Shown: piece after piece, positions 19,083 through 29,550 of the stretch
Layout of the letters: each line of letters starts with the position of its first letter
Position numbering within the stretch: position 1 is the first letter of the stretch
DNA from: Blastobasis lacticolella
Taxonomy: Eukaryota; Arthropoda; Insecta; Lepidoptera; Blastobasidae
Reading direction: 5' to 3'
NCBI GenBank assembly: GCA_905147135.1
Contig: LR990051.1
Span: forward strand, 191,001 to 255,000
DNA length: 64,000 bases
Made by a program: the position numbers and the translations under genes
Notes under the pieces: model-generated
Database searches by the model: none
Seen by the model: only the letters and a program-made list of their open reading frames with translations
Told to the model about the DNA's origin: nothing

Positions 19083-22028
19083 ATGTCTTCTGACAATATT
19101 GCAGATGATTATTTTCACTCTTGCTCTTCCGACGAGTATGAAGGTGCTCTTGATGTTTCTTCCGATATTGATATTAGCATTATTCCACTCAGTGCCCAGC
19201 TTCAGTCGGTGCTCGACAAAAAGTGCCTTAAGCTCGCTCATATAAATGCGCAAAGTGTAGTTGGTCATTATACTGACCTCCTGGCCACCTTTAGTGATCA
19301 GTGTGTCGATGGGATATTAATCTCTGAATCCTGGCTAAAGCCATCTCTACCCTCGACACTCTGTTCTCTCCCCGGATATAGGCTGCTGCGTAATGACAGG
19401 ACGGGTGCTGGGGCTGGTGGGGTGTGTATCTACCTTCGCGAGAATATCCCTTATACTATCATTGACCAATCCTCGAGTGCGGTGCCACACGTTGCTTGCC
19501 TTGAGTACTTGCTCGTAGAGGTTAGGCTTAACCACACAAAAATTCTTTTAGGTGCTCTATACTGCCCCAACGACAAAATTAATTATTTTTCTTCTCTAGA
19601 AAGCTCTCTAGCTGCTCACCGTGCGGATTATGAACACATCATATTAATGGGGGACTTGAATACATGTCAATTGAAAAATGACAGCAGGTCTTGTAGCTTA
19701 CAAGAGGTTATTACTGCTCTTGACATGAAGATTTTACCTTTAAATGCAACACATTTTGCTCCACATTCAAGGCCATCTTTACTTGACTTGGTGATCGTCT
19801 CTAAAGATAATTTGGTTACCTCGCATGGACAGATGGCCGCCCCATTTTCGTACCATGACCTCATCCATGTCTCTTACAAAGTGCGCCCTCCCAAATGCAA
19901 ACCCAAAGTAGTCCATCGTCGGAATTTCCACGACATGGATGTGGATCGCTTAAGGGAGGATGCAGAAAACCTAGACTGGTCACCCTTGTACGCTGCGGAC
20001 TCTGTCGATGAAAAGGTGTCTATATTTAACACGTTAATTTTGGACCTCTTTGATGTGCATGCTCCCCTGCGTCTTGTTCGTTTGAAGCATCTGCCCGCGC
20101 CATGGCTCTCAACTCATATCAAAACTTTGATGCTAAAGCGAGACAGAGCTAAATTAAAGTACCGAAAATGCCGTACCGAGGTCAACCTACTTGCCTATAA
20201 AACTATTCGCAACATTTGCAATCGTAAGTGCAGGGACGCTAAACGTCAATACGTTCATGCCAGCTTGGAGAATGCCTCGTCCAGCCGTACCTGGCATTTT
20301 CTACGATCACTCGGCGTGGGAGGGGCTGTGAGGGGGGACCGTGAGGCGCTAGACCTGGACGATCTAAACCAGCATTTTACGACGCCGCCTGTCACGCTGG
20401 ATTCCGTTACTAAATCAAATTCTCTTCAGTTTCTTTCAGATCTGCCTCTTCCAAAGTGTGAGTCATTCAAGTTTAACGACCTAACGGAGTCTAGTGTCAG
20501 GAAGAGTCTTCTGGAAATTTCAACTGGAGCGGTCGGTAGCGATGGCTTGAGTCGTCAAATGTTGCTCCCCATCGTAGATTTTATAATTAGAGCTTTAACA
20601 CATCTCTTAAACTTTTCTCTCGAGAGTAATGTCTTTCCTGGAGCGTGGAAATTAGCACATGTGATCCCTCTCCCAAAGAAACCCAATCCCATTTCTGCTT
20701 CCGATTACCGCCCAATCTCCATACTCCCTGTCCTTTCCAAGTTACTGGAAAGTGCTGTTCATAAACAGCTCTATGATTTTCTCTACAAGAATGGCCTTCT
20801 CAGCACTTACCAGTCAGGCTTCCGTCCCTATCATAGCACAGTGAGTGCACTGCTGAATGTCACTGATGACATCCGTTTTGCTATGGACAACAAACAGCTA
20901 ACGGTGGTCACTCTGCTTGACTTCAGTAGTGCATTCAACTCTGTTGATTTTGATGTACTCCTCGGTATCCTCAGATCGACGGGTATTTCCGACAATGCCA
21001 TTTCATGGTTTGAGTCCTACCTCCGAGGCCGAGGACAGTGTGTGAAGACGGAGGAATCTTCGTCGGCCTGGTGTGATCTTGTAGCTGGTGTCCCGCAGGG
21101 AGGAGTTCTGTCTCCGCTTCTTTTCTCTATTTTTATTAACCAGGTGACTAAAGTTTTACATTGTCCATTTCATCTTTACGCTGATGATCTCCAAATTTAC
21201 ACGCACTTTTCGGTCTCTGAGGCCTCAAATGCCATCGACAAAGTCAATGCCGACTTGACGGCGGTGCGGAGGTGGGCTGAGTCCTTTGGTCTACTGGTCA
21301 ACCCGTCAAAGTCTCAGGCCATTATTGTCGGTAGCAGTCGTTTGAGGGGTGCTTCGGCGGAGTGCATGCCTCCAGTTTCTTATGACGGCATTGTAATTCC
21401 CTACACAAATAAAACTCGCAACCTGGGTCTCATCATGGACTCCAATTTGTCTTGGTCTTCACACATCAATGACATCAGTAGACGTATGCACTTTACCTAC
21501 CACTCTCTGCGGCGGCTTCAGTACTTTCTCCCGTGCAAGACCAAGGTTATGCTTGCTCAATCTCTTCTCCTGCCGCTTTTGGACTATGCGGACGTATGTT
21601 TCTTGGACGCCACTGAAGAACTGACCAATAAATTGGAACGCCTTCAGAATCTAGCAATCAGATTTGTATTTGGCTTGCGAAAGTATGATCATGTTTCTGA
21701 ATATCGCTCACGACTGAAGTGGCTTCCAATTAGACAACGTAGAAACCTCCACATCCTTACGTTCCTTTATAAAACTTTAGGGAATCCTTCTTTTCCGGAA
21801 TATATCCGGTCCCGTTTTCGCCTCCTGCCCGCTCCTTCCCGCTCCAGGCGTGAAAACGTTATCAGACCACTGGAAGTTCCTCACTGTAACTCCAACTTCT
21901 TTTTCAAGTCGTTTACTGTTGAAGCGGCGCGACTGTGGAATGACTTGCCAGCTAATATTAGGGACAGTCAAACAGTTGGTACTTTTAAGTCAAGACTAAA
22001 AGAGCATCTTTTATCATCTCTTGATTAG
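19083..22028 (+). CDS. ORF2: AP endonuclease and reverse transcriptase
   Basis: Intact 981-codon frame of a CR1-like retrotransposon. The N-terminal third is an AP-like endonuclease (LAHINAQSV near residue 51, SESWL, MGDLNT near 195, SYHDLIHVSY near 258). It nicks the target DNA. The reverse transcriptase follows: DYRPISILPVLSKLLES, LLDFSSAFNSVDF (catalytic Asp near 613), AGVPQGGVLSPLLFS near 668-682, and HLYADDLQIY with YADD at 699-702. The C-terminus has RLWNDLPANIRDS and a run to the TAG. ATG 19083 is preceded by an AT-rich stretch; no better start is seen. Catalytic motifs look complete, so the enzyme could be active. Confidence 0.92.
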   Translation: MSSDNIADDYFHSCSSDEYEGALDVSSDIDISIIPLSAQLQSVLDKKCLKLAHINAQSVVGHYTDLLATFSDQCVDGILISESWLKPSLPSTLCSLPGYRLLRNDRTGAGAGGVCIYLRENIPYTIIDQSSSAVPHVACLEYLLVEVRLNHTKILLGALYCPNDKINYFSSLESSLAAHRADYEHIILMGDLNTCQLKNDSRSCSLQEVITALDMKILPLNATHFAPHSRPSLLDLVIVSKDNLVTSHGQMAAPFSYHDLIHVSYKVRPPKCKPKVVHRRNFHDMDVDRLREDAENLDWSPLYAADSVDEKVSIFNTLILDLFDVHAPLRLVRLKHLPAPWLSTHIKTLMLKRDRAKLKYRKCRTEVNLLAYKTIRNICNRKCRDAKRQYVHASLENASSSRTWHFLRSLGVGGAVRGDREALDLDDLNQHFTTPPVTLDSVTKSNSLQFLSDLPLPKCESFKFNDLTESSVRKSLLEISTGAVGSDGLSRQMLLPIVDFIIRALTHLLNFSLESNVFPGAWKLAHVIPLPKKPNPISASDYRPISILPVLSKLLESAVHKQLYDFLYKNGLLSTYQSGFRPYHSTVSALLNVTDDIRFAMDNKQLTVVTLLDFSSAFNSVDFDVLLGILRSTGISDNAISWFESYLRGRGQCVKTEESSSAWCDLVAGVPQGGVLSPLLFSIFINQVTKVLHCPFHLYADDLQIYTHFSVSEASNAIDKVNADLTAVRRWAESFGLLVNPSKSQAIIVGSSRLRGASAECMPPVSYDGIVIPYTNKTRNLGLIMDSNLSWSSHINDISRRMHFTYHSLRRLQYFLPCKTKVMLAQSLLLPLLDYADVCFLDATEELTNKLERLQNLAIRFVFGLRKYDHVSEYRSRLKWLPIRQRRNLHILTFLYKTLGNPSFPEYIRSRFRLLPAPSRSRRENVIRPLEVPHCNSNFFFKSFTVEAARLWNDLPANIRDSQTVGTFKSRLKEHLLSSLD

Positions 22029-22189
22029 CTTTATAGAATATTTATAATATATATATATTTATATAGTATATTATATATTATTATAGGTATTTATGTATAA
22101 TAGGTAGGTACTTATATAACGTAGCTTATTTAGAAAGGTAGTGCACTTTATTTATTGCTTTCCCGCTTATTGCTTTTCTCCACACCCGG

Positions 22190-22310
22190 TAGGGTTGGCT
22201 GGAAGAGATCTCTTACAGAGATAAGCCCACCTTTGTGAACAACCGTTTATAATTATTGTTTTTTTTTGTAACTTGTTTTCATGTGCAATAAAGTATATAT
22301 ATATATACAA
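22190..22310 (+). other. 3' UTR hairpin and tail of the CR1-like element
   Basis: TGGAAGAGATCTCTTACAGA then GATAAGCCCACCTTTGTG forms the stem ATCTCT-TAC-AGAGAT (22207-22221). The same position in related tails pairs with different bases, which supports a selected RNA structure, probably the recognition site of the element's own reverse transcriptase. Confidence 0.6.
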
Positions 22311-22679
22311 AGGCTACCTCTTGCAATCAGTAGTCGGCTGCCAGCAATAGGCGACTCTCGAGAAGCTAAATTGTAAATTTAACGTGTGGTCGTTCGACCT
22401 ACGACCCTACTTAGAATACGGGATCCTACAAGGGGATGCGAACACGGTTTTACAGGATTCACAGCACCTCATGCGCGAGTTCAGGGTGATTGGTGTGCTG
22501 TCCGAGGGCTGGTACCATTTCTGCAGCTTTTGACGCTATTGCTATTACAATGTCGTCGACAAGGCGTGGCTTCACCTTCTAGGTAGTTTTGATTAATCCC
22601 TCTCGGACTTCGTTAAAGAAAAAATTTCAAGTCTATTGTTGTGTCATAAATACAACATAAATCTCGATAATTCATCTTG
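22311..22679. other. intronic non-coding stretch
   Basis: No confident feature was seen between the end of the CR1-like element and the next relic. Confidence 0.3.
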
Positions 22680-23640
22680 GAAACATATGGATATGGAGGT
22701 CTAGGCGTTAGGAAAGTTTCAGATGTGTCCCTGTCAGTTTTTCTGTTCCGGTGCATAGTTCACAGTATCCAGTGCAGAAGTTATTATCTAAACTAGAGAC
22801 TTTTATTACGGCGTATTCTATCGAGGCCAAATGCCTTTGGCACGAGGCTTTTCCGGAAGCCGAGCTCCCAAAAAATTACTGTTCCCAGCGGCTATGGGGC
22901 GAGCCTCGCTGCAGATTGGTGCGAAACAATATCTTAAGCGCACTAACCAACTCTGCAGAGCGTGCCCGTTTGCTGGCTGCTGGCAAGTGTAAATCGGGTC
23001 TCTAACTTCAGGCAATGTCTTCTAAAAATATTGAAACACATCTCGACCGCGTTACGCACTAAATCATCCGCCGGGCCTTCACCTCCGCTGGAGCACCCAC
23101 TAAACTTGAGCCAGGTGGTTTAGCCCGTGATGACGGTAAGAGGCCCGAAAGGATGACACTCCCGCTCTGGGAGCTGGGACGACGTTTGGTCATAGACGCC
23201 ACGTGTAGCGATACCCTTGCACAGTTCCATCTTCCAGTAACGGCGTGTTATGCTGGGTCCCATGCCGTCTCAACTGAAAGTGTCAAACGGCGCAAGTGTT
23301 TGTGAAAGCCACATATTTACGCCGTTTGGTGTGGAAACCCTTGAATTCTAGTGTCCATGTGCACACTCCCTATTTCGGGAGCTAGCTAAGCGCTTGGTCG
23401 ATATTACTAAAGACCCATAGGGCTGGCTTCCACTTCGGACGGGGAACAATGCGGCCAGCCTTCTGAGCAGCATTCAGCCTTGGACAAAATTAGTGATTGT
23501 TTTATTAAGTGGGCCTTTATTAACAACTATTCAAATTTATTAAGTTAGTTGTTACTTGTAATTTGTATTATGTCAGATTAGTATTCATAATACGTATAAT
23601 TGTTATTCCTACCTTAATAAATACTTTATTCTTCAAAAAT
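22680..23640 (+). mobile_element. degenerate retroelement ORF, C-terminal part
   Basis: Broken + frames give DDGKRPERMTLPLWELGRRL and VIDATCSDTLAQFHLP near 23130-23240, then pieces resembling SVKRRKC and WCGNP near 23280-23340. This pattern occurs at the C-terminus of a family of reverse-transcriptase ORFs common in invertebrates. I cannot name the clade. It ends with CCTTAATAAATACTTTATTC at about 23611-23630. Confidence 0.5.
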
Positions 23641-23654
23641 ACATTTTTACGTTC

Positions 23655-24150
23655 TCCTTGTTTTTTCAAGATTGTGAATGAACCATTGGTCTCACATAGT
23701 TCGTTCTGTACATCATTTAAAGCAAATTAAATGTACTAAAACCCCCTTTAAATTTTTTTGATCATAGTACTTGCAATTTTACCAATAATTTGCTTCGGAC
23801 GGGAGCAAAACCTAAAATTGAAGTTTTTCGGGAAAAATAGACCATCTTTAAAGAGTCATAACATGGTTGCTATACGCTTTATAGGGCTGTGTTTAAGCTT
23901 AAATCCTTGCAAATTTAATCAATTTTAAAAGCTATTAAGCTTTGTTGGTCGAAAAATTCAAAGTTTTTAATTTTTAGACCAGAAAGTGAAAAAAGTCCCA
24001 AAATTTCGCAGTTTTCACGTATTACGCAGGAAGCACAATTTTTTTTGCTTGCAAAATGTAGTTTCACACTCTCTTAAGGGGTCCAAATAACATACCAAAA
24101 ATGCAGCGTTACATCGTTCTTTGCGTTTTAGATGTAAGATTTGACTGGCC
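23655..24150 (-). repeat. 500-bp interspersed repeat, copy 2 (inverted)
   Basis: Reverse complement of 16589-17095 with scattered substitutions and small indels. The two copies face each other across about 6.6 kb that includes the CR1-like element. Confidence 0.65.
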
Positions 24151-24904
24151 TACACCGGCATTTTGATCAGCTAATGGCAGCGGTTTCTTAGAATTGTTTT
24201 TTATATTTTTAATTTAATTTTGTTTAATTACTTAAGTTTTCAGTATTGTTTAATTTGTGTTGTGTTGTTGTTTAAATAAACTTATTTATGCGAAACTTTT
24301 GTCTTGCAGATAATAATTAGAAAAATAAAGAAATATCACGAAAAGCGAGCTAAACATGATACCAAGTAAGTTTGCTTGCTAGTTGCGCTTTCATACCTTT
24401 TTACCCGACTGCGCGACGCAAATAAGGGTAATGTGTTTATCAGCCTATGTGTGTGTATTCGTTCTTAATAGATTTGTCTCAATCTTCTGAATATCACTGA
24501 CGACATGATATCGATCAAAATTCAATATGGCGATTCAGTCGCCATTTTGAGAAAAATTAAAAAATGATTATAGTAAAATATTTTTTTTTTATTTTACTCA
24601 GATAATGAGTAAGAGTGAAAACAATGACAAACTCCTCATAAAATCCACATCCATATATATCCTAATATTTATACAAAAGGTAAGACTCTATCAAGACTGA
24701 GGAGTCCGCCTGGGTGAGTACCACCACCTTATCTATTTCTGCAACCAAGCAACTTTCATCTCCAACCCCAACCTCACAGTGACAACGCAGTGCGTTTCTG
24801 TATTTTTTTACCTGCAGCCTAAACGCATGAATCGTAGATGTTACGGGCGACAGTTACAGCATACCATCAGGTGGGCTGTCTGCTCGTTTTAGTGGTCAGC
24901 CTAC
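24151..24904. other. intronic stretch with dispersed repeat pieces
   Basis: Near 24410-24450 GCGCGACGCAAATAAGGGTA and TTATCAGCCTATGTG repeat the phrase at 6800. Near 24835-24900 GTTACGGGCGACAGTTAC and CCATCAGGTGGGCTGTCTGC match the tail fragment at 50925-50975. Confidence 0.4.
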
Positions 24905-25461
24905 GATAGAAAAACCGCAAATCGATGTACAGAATAGTCGTTTGGTACATGGGTACTATAGGTAAAAACAAACATTGTGACCGGTAGTTCTTAAAACAAA
25001 TTCCCATGGGGAGCGCAGTTATGAAGTCTTCGATTTTTTGTATGAGATATGAACTTTTTTCAGAAACCTTCGTGTTTGGTATTAAATGAAGGGGAATCTC
25101 ACGCCAGTTTTTAAAATATATTACAACTATAAATTTCGGACACCTGTTTTCTAAAAATCCAATGAATATTTTCTAAACATGCCAAGTTTGAGCTCCTCCA
25201 GGTAGGAGACTACGTAGTAAACTTTTGTAAATCATCCGCCTAACGTCTGTAGTATATTTTTATAACCAGCTCATGAAGCCATTTCAATTGATACAAACAC
25301 GATAGGTTTCTAAAAAAAATTCAAATCGAATACAAAAAATTTATGACGTCATCACACCCATGGGAATATTTTTAGGAACTACCGCCCAAAATGATGGTTT
25401 TGAACCTAAAGTACCCGTGTACCAAACGGCTATCCTGTACATCGATTTTAGGGTTTCTATC
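24905..25461. mobile_element. 557-bp non-autonomous element with about 105-bp terminal inverted repeats
   Basis: Left end (24905-25010) and right end (25357-25461) are imperfect inverted repeats. Both share GTTTGGTACA, GGGTACT and CCCATGGG, and each contains ATCGATGTACAG. No coding capacity was seen. A partial copy is at 16061. Length and TIRs fit a MITE/foldback DNA transposon of unknown superfamily. Confidence 0.65.
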
Positions 25462-25479
25462 AATATTGGTATTGCAAAC

Positions 25480-25555
25480 GTCCATAGGCTGCGGTGACTG
25501 CTTATCATCAGGCAGGCAGCAAGCATGTTTGCCCCTTAGTGGTATAAAAAAAATG
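25480..25555 (+). mobile_element. non-LTR 3' tail fragment
   Basis: CGTCCATAGGCTGCGGTGAC, TGCTTATCATCAGGCAG and a terminal A run match the shared 3' tail in the plus orientation. It lies about 60 bases before the 25614 exon. Confidence 0.55.
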
Positions 25556-25613
25556 TTGTGTACACCGTTTACTATTTGTCACTACATAGAATAAAAAATC
25601 CGTTAGGTTCAAG

Positions 25614-25739
25614 AGCAGTATAGTGCAAATGAAGCGCAGCCTAATGACGCTGAAGCGCGCGCGCGCCGCCGACGGGCGAGCGCTGCTGCCGCGCGAGGAC
25701 TACATGCTGGAAGTCGCCGGCGCCTATCGGATCCGGAAT
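25614..25739 (+). CDS. channel domain B, pre-S1 linker exon
   Basis: After acceptor gttcaag the frame reads SSIVQMKRSLMTLKRARAAD, then GRALLPREDYMLEVAGAYRI. It joins in phase 0 to the CNBD end of domain A and to the S1 exon at 27919, so it tethers two channel units in one chain. REDYMLEV parallels REDDFELRL of the 1939 exon. The only donor that keeps this end is a GC donor, AAT|GCAAGT; an alternative is GAA|GTCGCC at 25713, also phase 0 but a poor match. Confidence 0.75.
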
Positions 25740-25744
25740 GCAAG

Positions 25745-26070
25745 TTCTTTCAATTTATTCTATTTATTCAAAACTTCAAGCACAATACAGTACAAAGGCG
25801 GACTTAAAGCTACGTAGCTTTTTCTACCAGTCAGCCAGAGAGCAATAAACAAAAATTACAAGGTGGTGCAACAAAAAAGAAGAGAAAAGAACATAAAATA
25901 GACTTAAAGGAACAATAATTAAATTAGTATATCCAACAATTACAGACCGAAATTTATAGATAGTATAATTTCTAACAGATATCATTAGAAAACCTCTCCA
26001 GGCAGTTCATTCCACAACCTTAGTATGCGTCGGAGAAAGTTCCTTTGGGACCGCACAGTTCGTGACCAAT
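25745..26070 (-). mobile_element. non-LTR 3' tails (two pieces)
   Basis: 25750-25870 (TTTATTCAAAACTTC, AGTACAAAGGCGGACTTAAA) matches 44140-44260 and reads as a minus-strand 3' UTR with a polyadenylation-like signal. 25985-26055 (CTCCAGGCAGTTCATTCCAC) matches the RT C-terminal tail group on the minus strand. Confidence 0.5.
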
Positions 26071-26432
26071 TTGGCTCTAAGGTGTGAGGATGAACCTACC
26101 TAGGACCTATCCAAATGTGCGTCTGTAGAGACGCTAGTTTATCTTATACTGGTTTTGGGTAGGCGATATGCTGTTTACTGTACCTACGTAGTATATTTGC
26201 CAGTAGTAATTGCAGTAATGTCGGAGTCCGTAAGTGGCGAAGGTTCTGAACAGTAAATAATTAATCCATCAATCGTCATATATTATGTCAGGCTGAAATA
26301 TACAAATCGAAATTGGGCACCGTAGGTGGGCAAACAGGCCACCCAATGGAAAGTGGTTTCCACTGCCTGTATAGGTGCAGTAGCAACATAATATTAATAA
26401 TACATAAATATTAATAATACATAATACATAAA

Positions 26433-27600
26433 TCAAATCAAATCAAATCAAATCAAAATTTCTTTATTGAATAGGACATTAAATATCTCTTTCAATCGTC
26501 AAAAAGGAGGGGGGTAGGAAAGTAGGAAGGAAACACACAGTGACACGCTGACCGCCCTATGGCTGTAGATAAACGTATCCCTCGCCAACCACAACCGAAC
26601 CGGGCTCGACAATGCCAGACAGAGCCGGAACGCTATATTATATTATATACTCGTAGGTATGTCTAGTATAATTAAGAAAAACCACCTAAAACTACAGCAT
26701 GAGTAAGCCAGTCCACCAAGGCAGCACCCGTTCACGAGTATAACGCAGGGCCCAGCCATCGTCCAATTCAACCATATTTGAGGGAAAAGAGCGACCCGGC
26801 CCCCACGCCACCGCCAGACAGACTTTTAAGTGAGCGTGCATCACACATGCTGCATGTGATAGGTAGTTGCTCCCACCCTACTCTATCCTATCCCTACCCT
26901 ATCGCTACCTTACCCCTACCCTATCCTACCATTGCCTTAACCCTACCCTACCACTACCTTACCCCTACCCTACCACTATCTTACCCCGACCTTACCACTA
27001 TCTTACCCCTACCCCACCCTATACTACCTTACCGCTATCTTACTCCTACCCTACCCTACCCCTACTCTAACTACTACCCTACCCCTACCCTAGCGCAGAG
27101 AGGAAGGAAAATTAACGCCGCTTCCAAGGTGGTTCTCTGTGGGGGAAAGAAACGGCAAGAAACCCACAGAGCCTACGTTAATTCTTTTTTTTTTTAAACA
27201 TGTCTTATGTACTAATACATTATTTGTCCTATATACTATCTTAAAAGTAAATACCTGTATAGAAGAGCAGTTCAGTCCCATGGACTTTTGTCATTTACAT
27301 ATTCAGATATACTATAATAACTTTTTTGACATAATTTGTTTTTTACAGCGACTTTAAATTTATTCAATGGTAAATTCTGAATATCTGTTGGAACCTTATT
27401 ATAAAAGCGTACACATTGACCCATAAATGATTTGTGGACTTTGGCTAGACGACAAGCACCAGCAACAAGCTTATCTTTATTTCTCGTATTAATATTATGA
27501 ACATCACTATTCTTCTTAAATAAGTGTAAATTTTTATGAACATACGTTAAATTCTCATATATATATTGTGACGGCATTGTCATTATATCAATAAAATAAA
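26433..27600 (-). mobile_element. 5'-truncated CR1-like element (relative of 52708-58000)
   Basis: The minus-strand frame 27272-27583 reads QYIYENLTYVHKNLHLFKKN and NTRNKDKLVAGACRLAKVHK, and ends ISEYVNDKSPWD-stop. It parallels the C-terminus of the larger element at 53530. The 3' end is at about 26433 with a repeated TTTGA tail and an AATAAAG signal on the minus strand. The low-complexity array at 26873 lies inside its 3' region. Another tail-only copy is at 29795. Confidence 0.65.
26873..27093. repeat. low-complexity CCCTACC/CCTTACC array
   Basis: About 220 bases of degenerate C/T/A-rich repeats such as CTACCTTACCCCTACC and CTACCACTACCTTACC. It is not the insect telomere repeat (TTAGG). 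Confidence 0.75.
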
Positions 27601-27717
27601 ATATTTAAAATATTACTATGTTTTATCATCATAAAATAACTTAAACATCTTCAATGTGTTTCCTTTGAACTAGGTGTGACATGGGATTGTTCAAGAGGTA
27701 AATAGCGCCACTAGTGT

Positions 27718-27800
27718 TGCTGATGTCCATAGACGGCGGTGACCACTTTCCATCAGGTGACTGTTTATCTACTGGTTAACATAAAAAAAATCCCCTTCTT
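27718..27800 (+). mobile_element. non-LTR 3' tail fragment
   Basis: TTGCTGATGTCCATAGACGG, CGGTGACCACTTTCCATCAG and an A run form a plus-strand copy of the shared tail, about 120 bases upstream of the S1 exon. Confidence 0.6.
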
Positions 27801-27918
27801 ATAGATAGAAAGGCACAGAGTCGACCGATGTGTAAGACATGGGGAGGCTTAAGCTCAGCAGTGAAGCGATGAAAGCATCCTATTTAATGAACTTTTATTT
27901 TTTTTATTTTACAAACAG

Positions 27919-28056
27919 CACGAAGACCTGACGCTAACGAAGGAGATAGACGAGTCCTGCCTGAGGGCCACCTTCCCGTTCATCTGGGAGCCGCGCTCGT
28001 CGCTGCTGCAGTTCTGGGACTGCGCGGTGGCGGCGCTCGTGGCGGTCGTGTGCGTC
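27919..28056 (+). CDS. channel domain B, S1 exon
   Basis: The acceptor is ttacaaacag; 46 codons in phase 0. The peptide HEDLTLTKEIDESCLRATFP then FIWEPRSSLLQFWDCAV and the hydrophobic AALVAVVCV is the cytoplasmic lead-in plus S1 (the FxxxWDxxxxxxVxxxxxxxP region of CNG/HCN channels). The donor GTC|GTGAGT is strong, and the next exon starts phase 0. Confidence 0.82.
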
Positions 28057-28374
28057 GTGAGTGACAAGCAGCGTTTACGTCGGTGACCCTGTATTATTGT
28101 ACTATACGGGACCACACGCGACGTACGTCAGCAAAATAAATAATTTTAAGACTAAAGATTTATCGTCAAACATATCCGTGGACATCGTGTTGTGTGCCGT
28201 GAAGTTCCGCATCAACAACAAAGTGACAATTCTATGTGAGGGTGGGACGCCTACCCGCATCCATGAGAGGGGAAGAAGTCTACCCGCACATCACCGCAGC
28301 TATCACCTCTCCACTGCAGTATTCTTGTGACCACAGTGTGTGTAACCCTACCGAAACGTCGAAAAAAAAAATAG

Positions 28375-28510
28375 ATAGATAGATTAACTCTTTATTGCAC
28401 ACAAAATTACAGGAAAGAACATTTAACAGGTATATTTAAACATTGTGGGCAAAGGCGGCCTTATCGCTACAAGCGATCTCTTCCAGGCAACCCTTGTCTA
28501 GAAAGAGAAA
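28375..28510 (-). mobile_element. CR1-like 3' tail with conserved hairpin
   Basis: On the minus strand GGAAGAGATCGCTTGTAGCG then ATAAGGCCGCCTTTGCC. The hairpin is ATCGCT-TGT-AGCGAT. It ends at the left with CAATAAAGAG and ATCTATCTAT repeats. Confidence 0.7.
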
Positions 28511-28995
28511 ATAAGAAGGTACGTCGCGTGTGAGTCCCGTTTAGTACAATAATATGTGTAAAGAATGCGAGTTTAGTTTGAAACATGTATTAGTAAACCG
28601 ATACGAACCCTGGATTACTTGTAGTAGTGTAGTTGCGAAATGAAAAGCGTGACGATATGTATGATGTATAAGAAACATAGAATAATTGCAGTGGTGAAGT
28701 GGCAAACGAACCGTCTGGCCAGCGGTAACTGTTACTCTATCACCTACCTACATTTACGTGTCACGTAGAAAAGCTGCATAACTGAGGGTACTTGTTTTGT
28801 ACCGTAAGCAAATACGAGTATTGTAAAAAACCTCATTACAAACGCTATGAAATTTGCATGAAAACGGAGCTTACCATTTTAGTGGTTTGAAACGTTTGGT
28901 TGGAGAAAGTCTGTAGTTCTAGTATATCTCATTGTCAGTACCGTGTTAACACATGCACACATAATGTTGACATTTATGTCAAGTATTGTTCGCAG
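28511..28995. other. intronic stretch
   Basis: No repeat or gene is recognised between the tail at 28510 and the S2 exon. Confidence 0.3.
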
Positions 28996-29125
28996 ACTCA
29001 CCCATACTACATCGTATTTTGCAAGGATAGGAGTATGATGTTCAAAGTTTTCGATCATGCGGTGACGGGCGTGTACCTGTTGGATATATTTATCTTCTTG
29101 TCAACTGCAGTCGACGTCGAGGAAG
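28996..29125 (+). CDS. channel domain B, S2 exon
   Basis: The acceptor is attgttcgcag; the frame reads THPYYIVFCKDRSMMFKVFD, then HAVTGVYLLDIFIFLSTAVD. S2 keeps the LLDIxxxF acidic residue of CNG/HCN channels. The exon ends VDVEE plus one base, and the next exon supplies GVPL, restoring the family's DxxG turn after S2. The donor is GAAG|GTAAAT. Confidence 0.85.
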
Positions 29126-29221
29126 GTAAATGATGAAGCTATGGCATTTAAAAATGTGTAATAGAAAAAAAACGCTCTTAGTTCTTAAAAATAAAATTCA
29201 TGAGGTTTTAGTAAAGACTTC

Positions 29222-29305
29222 TTATATATGGACCGGTTCATTGTATAAAGGCAATGAGACCACTTCATTGGAGCTAAAACTGCAATGGAGCTCTAACGTC
29301 GTCTA
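29222..29305 (+). repeat. dispersed repeat shared with 8581-8690
   Basis: TATATATGGACCGGTTCATT and GGAGCTAAAACTGCAATGGA recur here in the same orientation as at 8581. Confidence 0.5.
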
Positions 29306-29550
29306 CCGTGTTTTGAATCCTATCTTACCGGCGCTGTGACATCTCAAATCGACATTTTCTCCAAAAAACGGTATTAAAACGTCACTCAAATTGGTATTCG
29401 ACAATAGACGACTGTCGAAGAAAGTTGAGAAAATATTTTTTGGCTGCAATAGACATTTCAATGTCATTGTTAATGGAGATATGTGGCTAGAAGGAAATGT
29501 CGAATTGGAGAAGTCACAGTGCGTGAATTAGGGCTCTGGCGTTACGGCAG

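Larger units (their letters stand above)
18265..22310 (+). mobile_element. CR1-like (Daphne/Kiri-type) non-LTR retrotransposon, nearly complete
   Basis: The copy has a decayed ORF1 3' part (18265-18618), an intact ORF2 (19083-22028), a 3' UTR with a conserved hairpin near 22207-22221, an AATAAA-like signal (CAATAAAG) and a TA-rich terminal tail at 22291-22308. It lies sense to the channel gene in the 15.8-25.6 kb intron. A 5'-truncated relative is at 35335-36015. The intact ORF2 suggests a comparatively young insertion, but ORF1 is broken. Confidence 0.75.

Noticed and set aside
26433..26470. CRISPR-like direct repeats (TCAAA units)
   Set aside because: Short simple-sequence tail of a retroelement with no spacers; this is a eukaryotic genome.
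26873..27093. Interstitial telomeric repeats
   Set aside because: The unit is CCCTACC/CCTTACC-like, not the insect TTAGG repeat.
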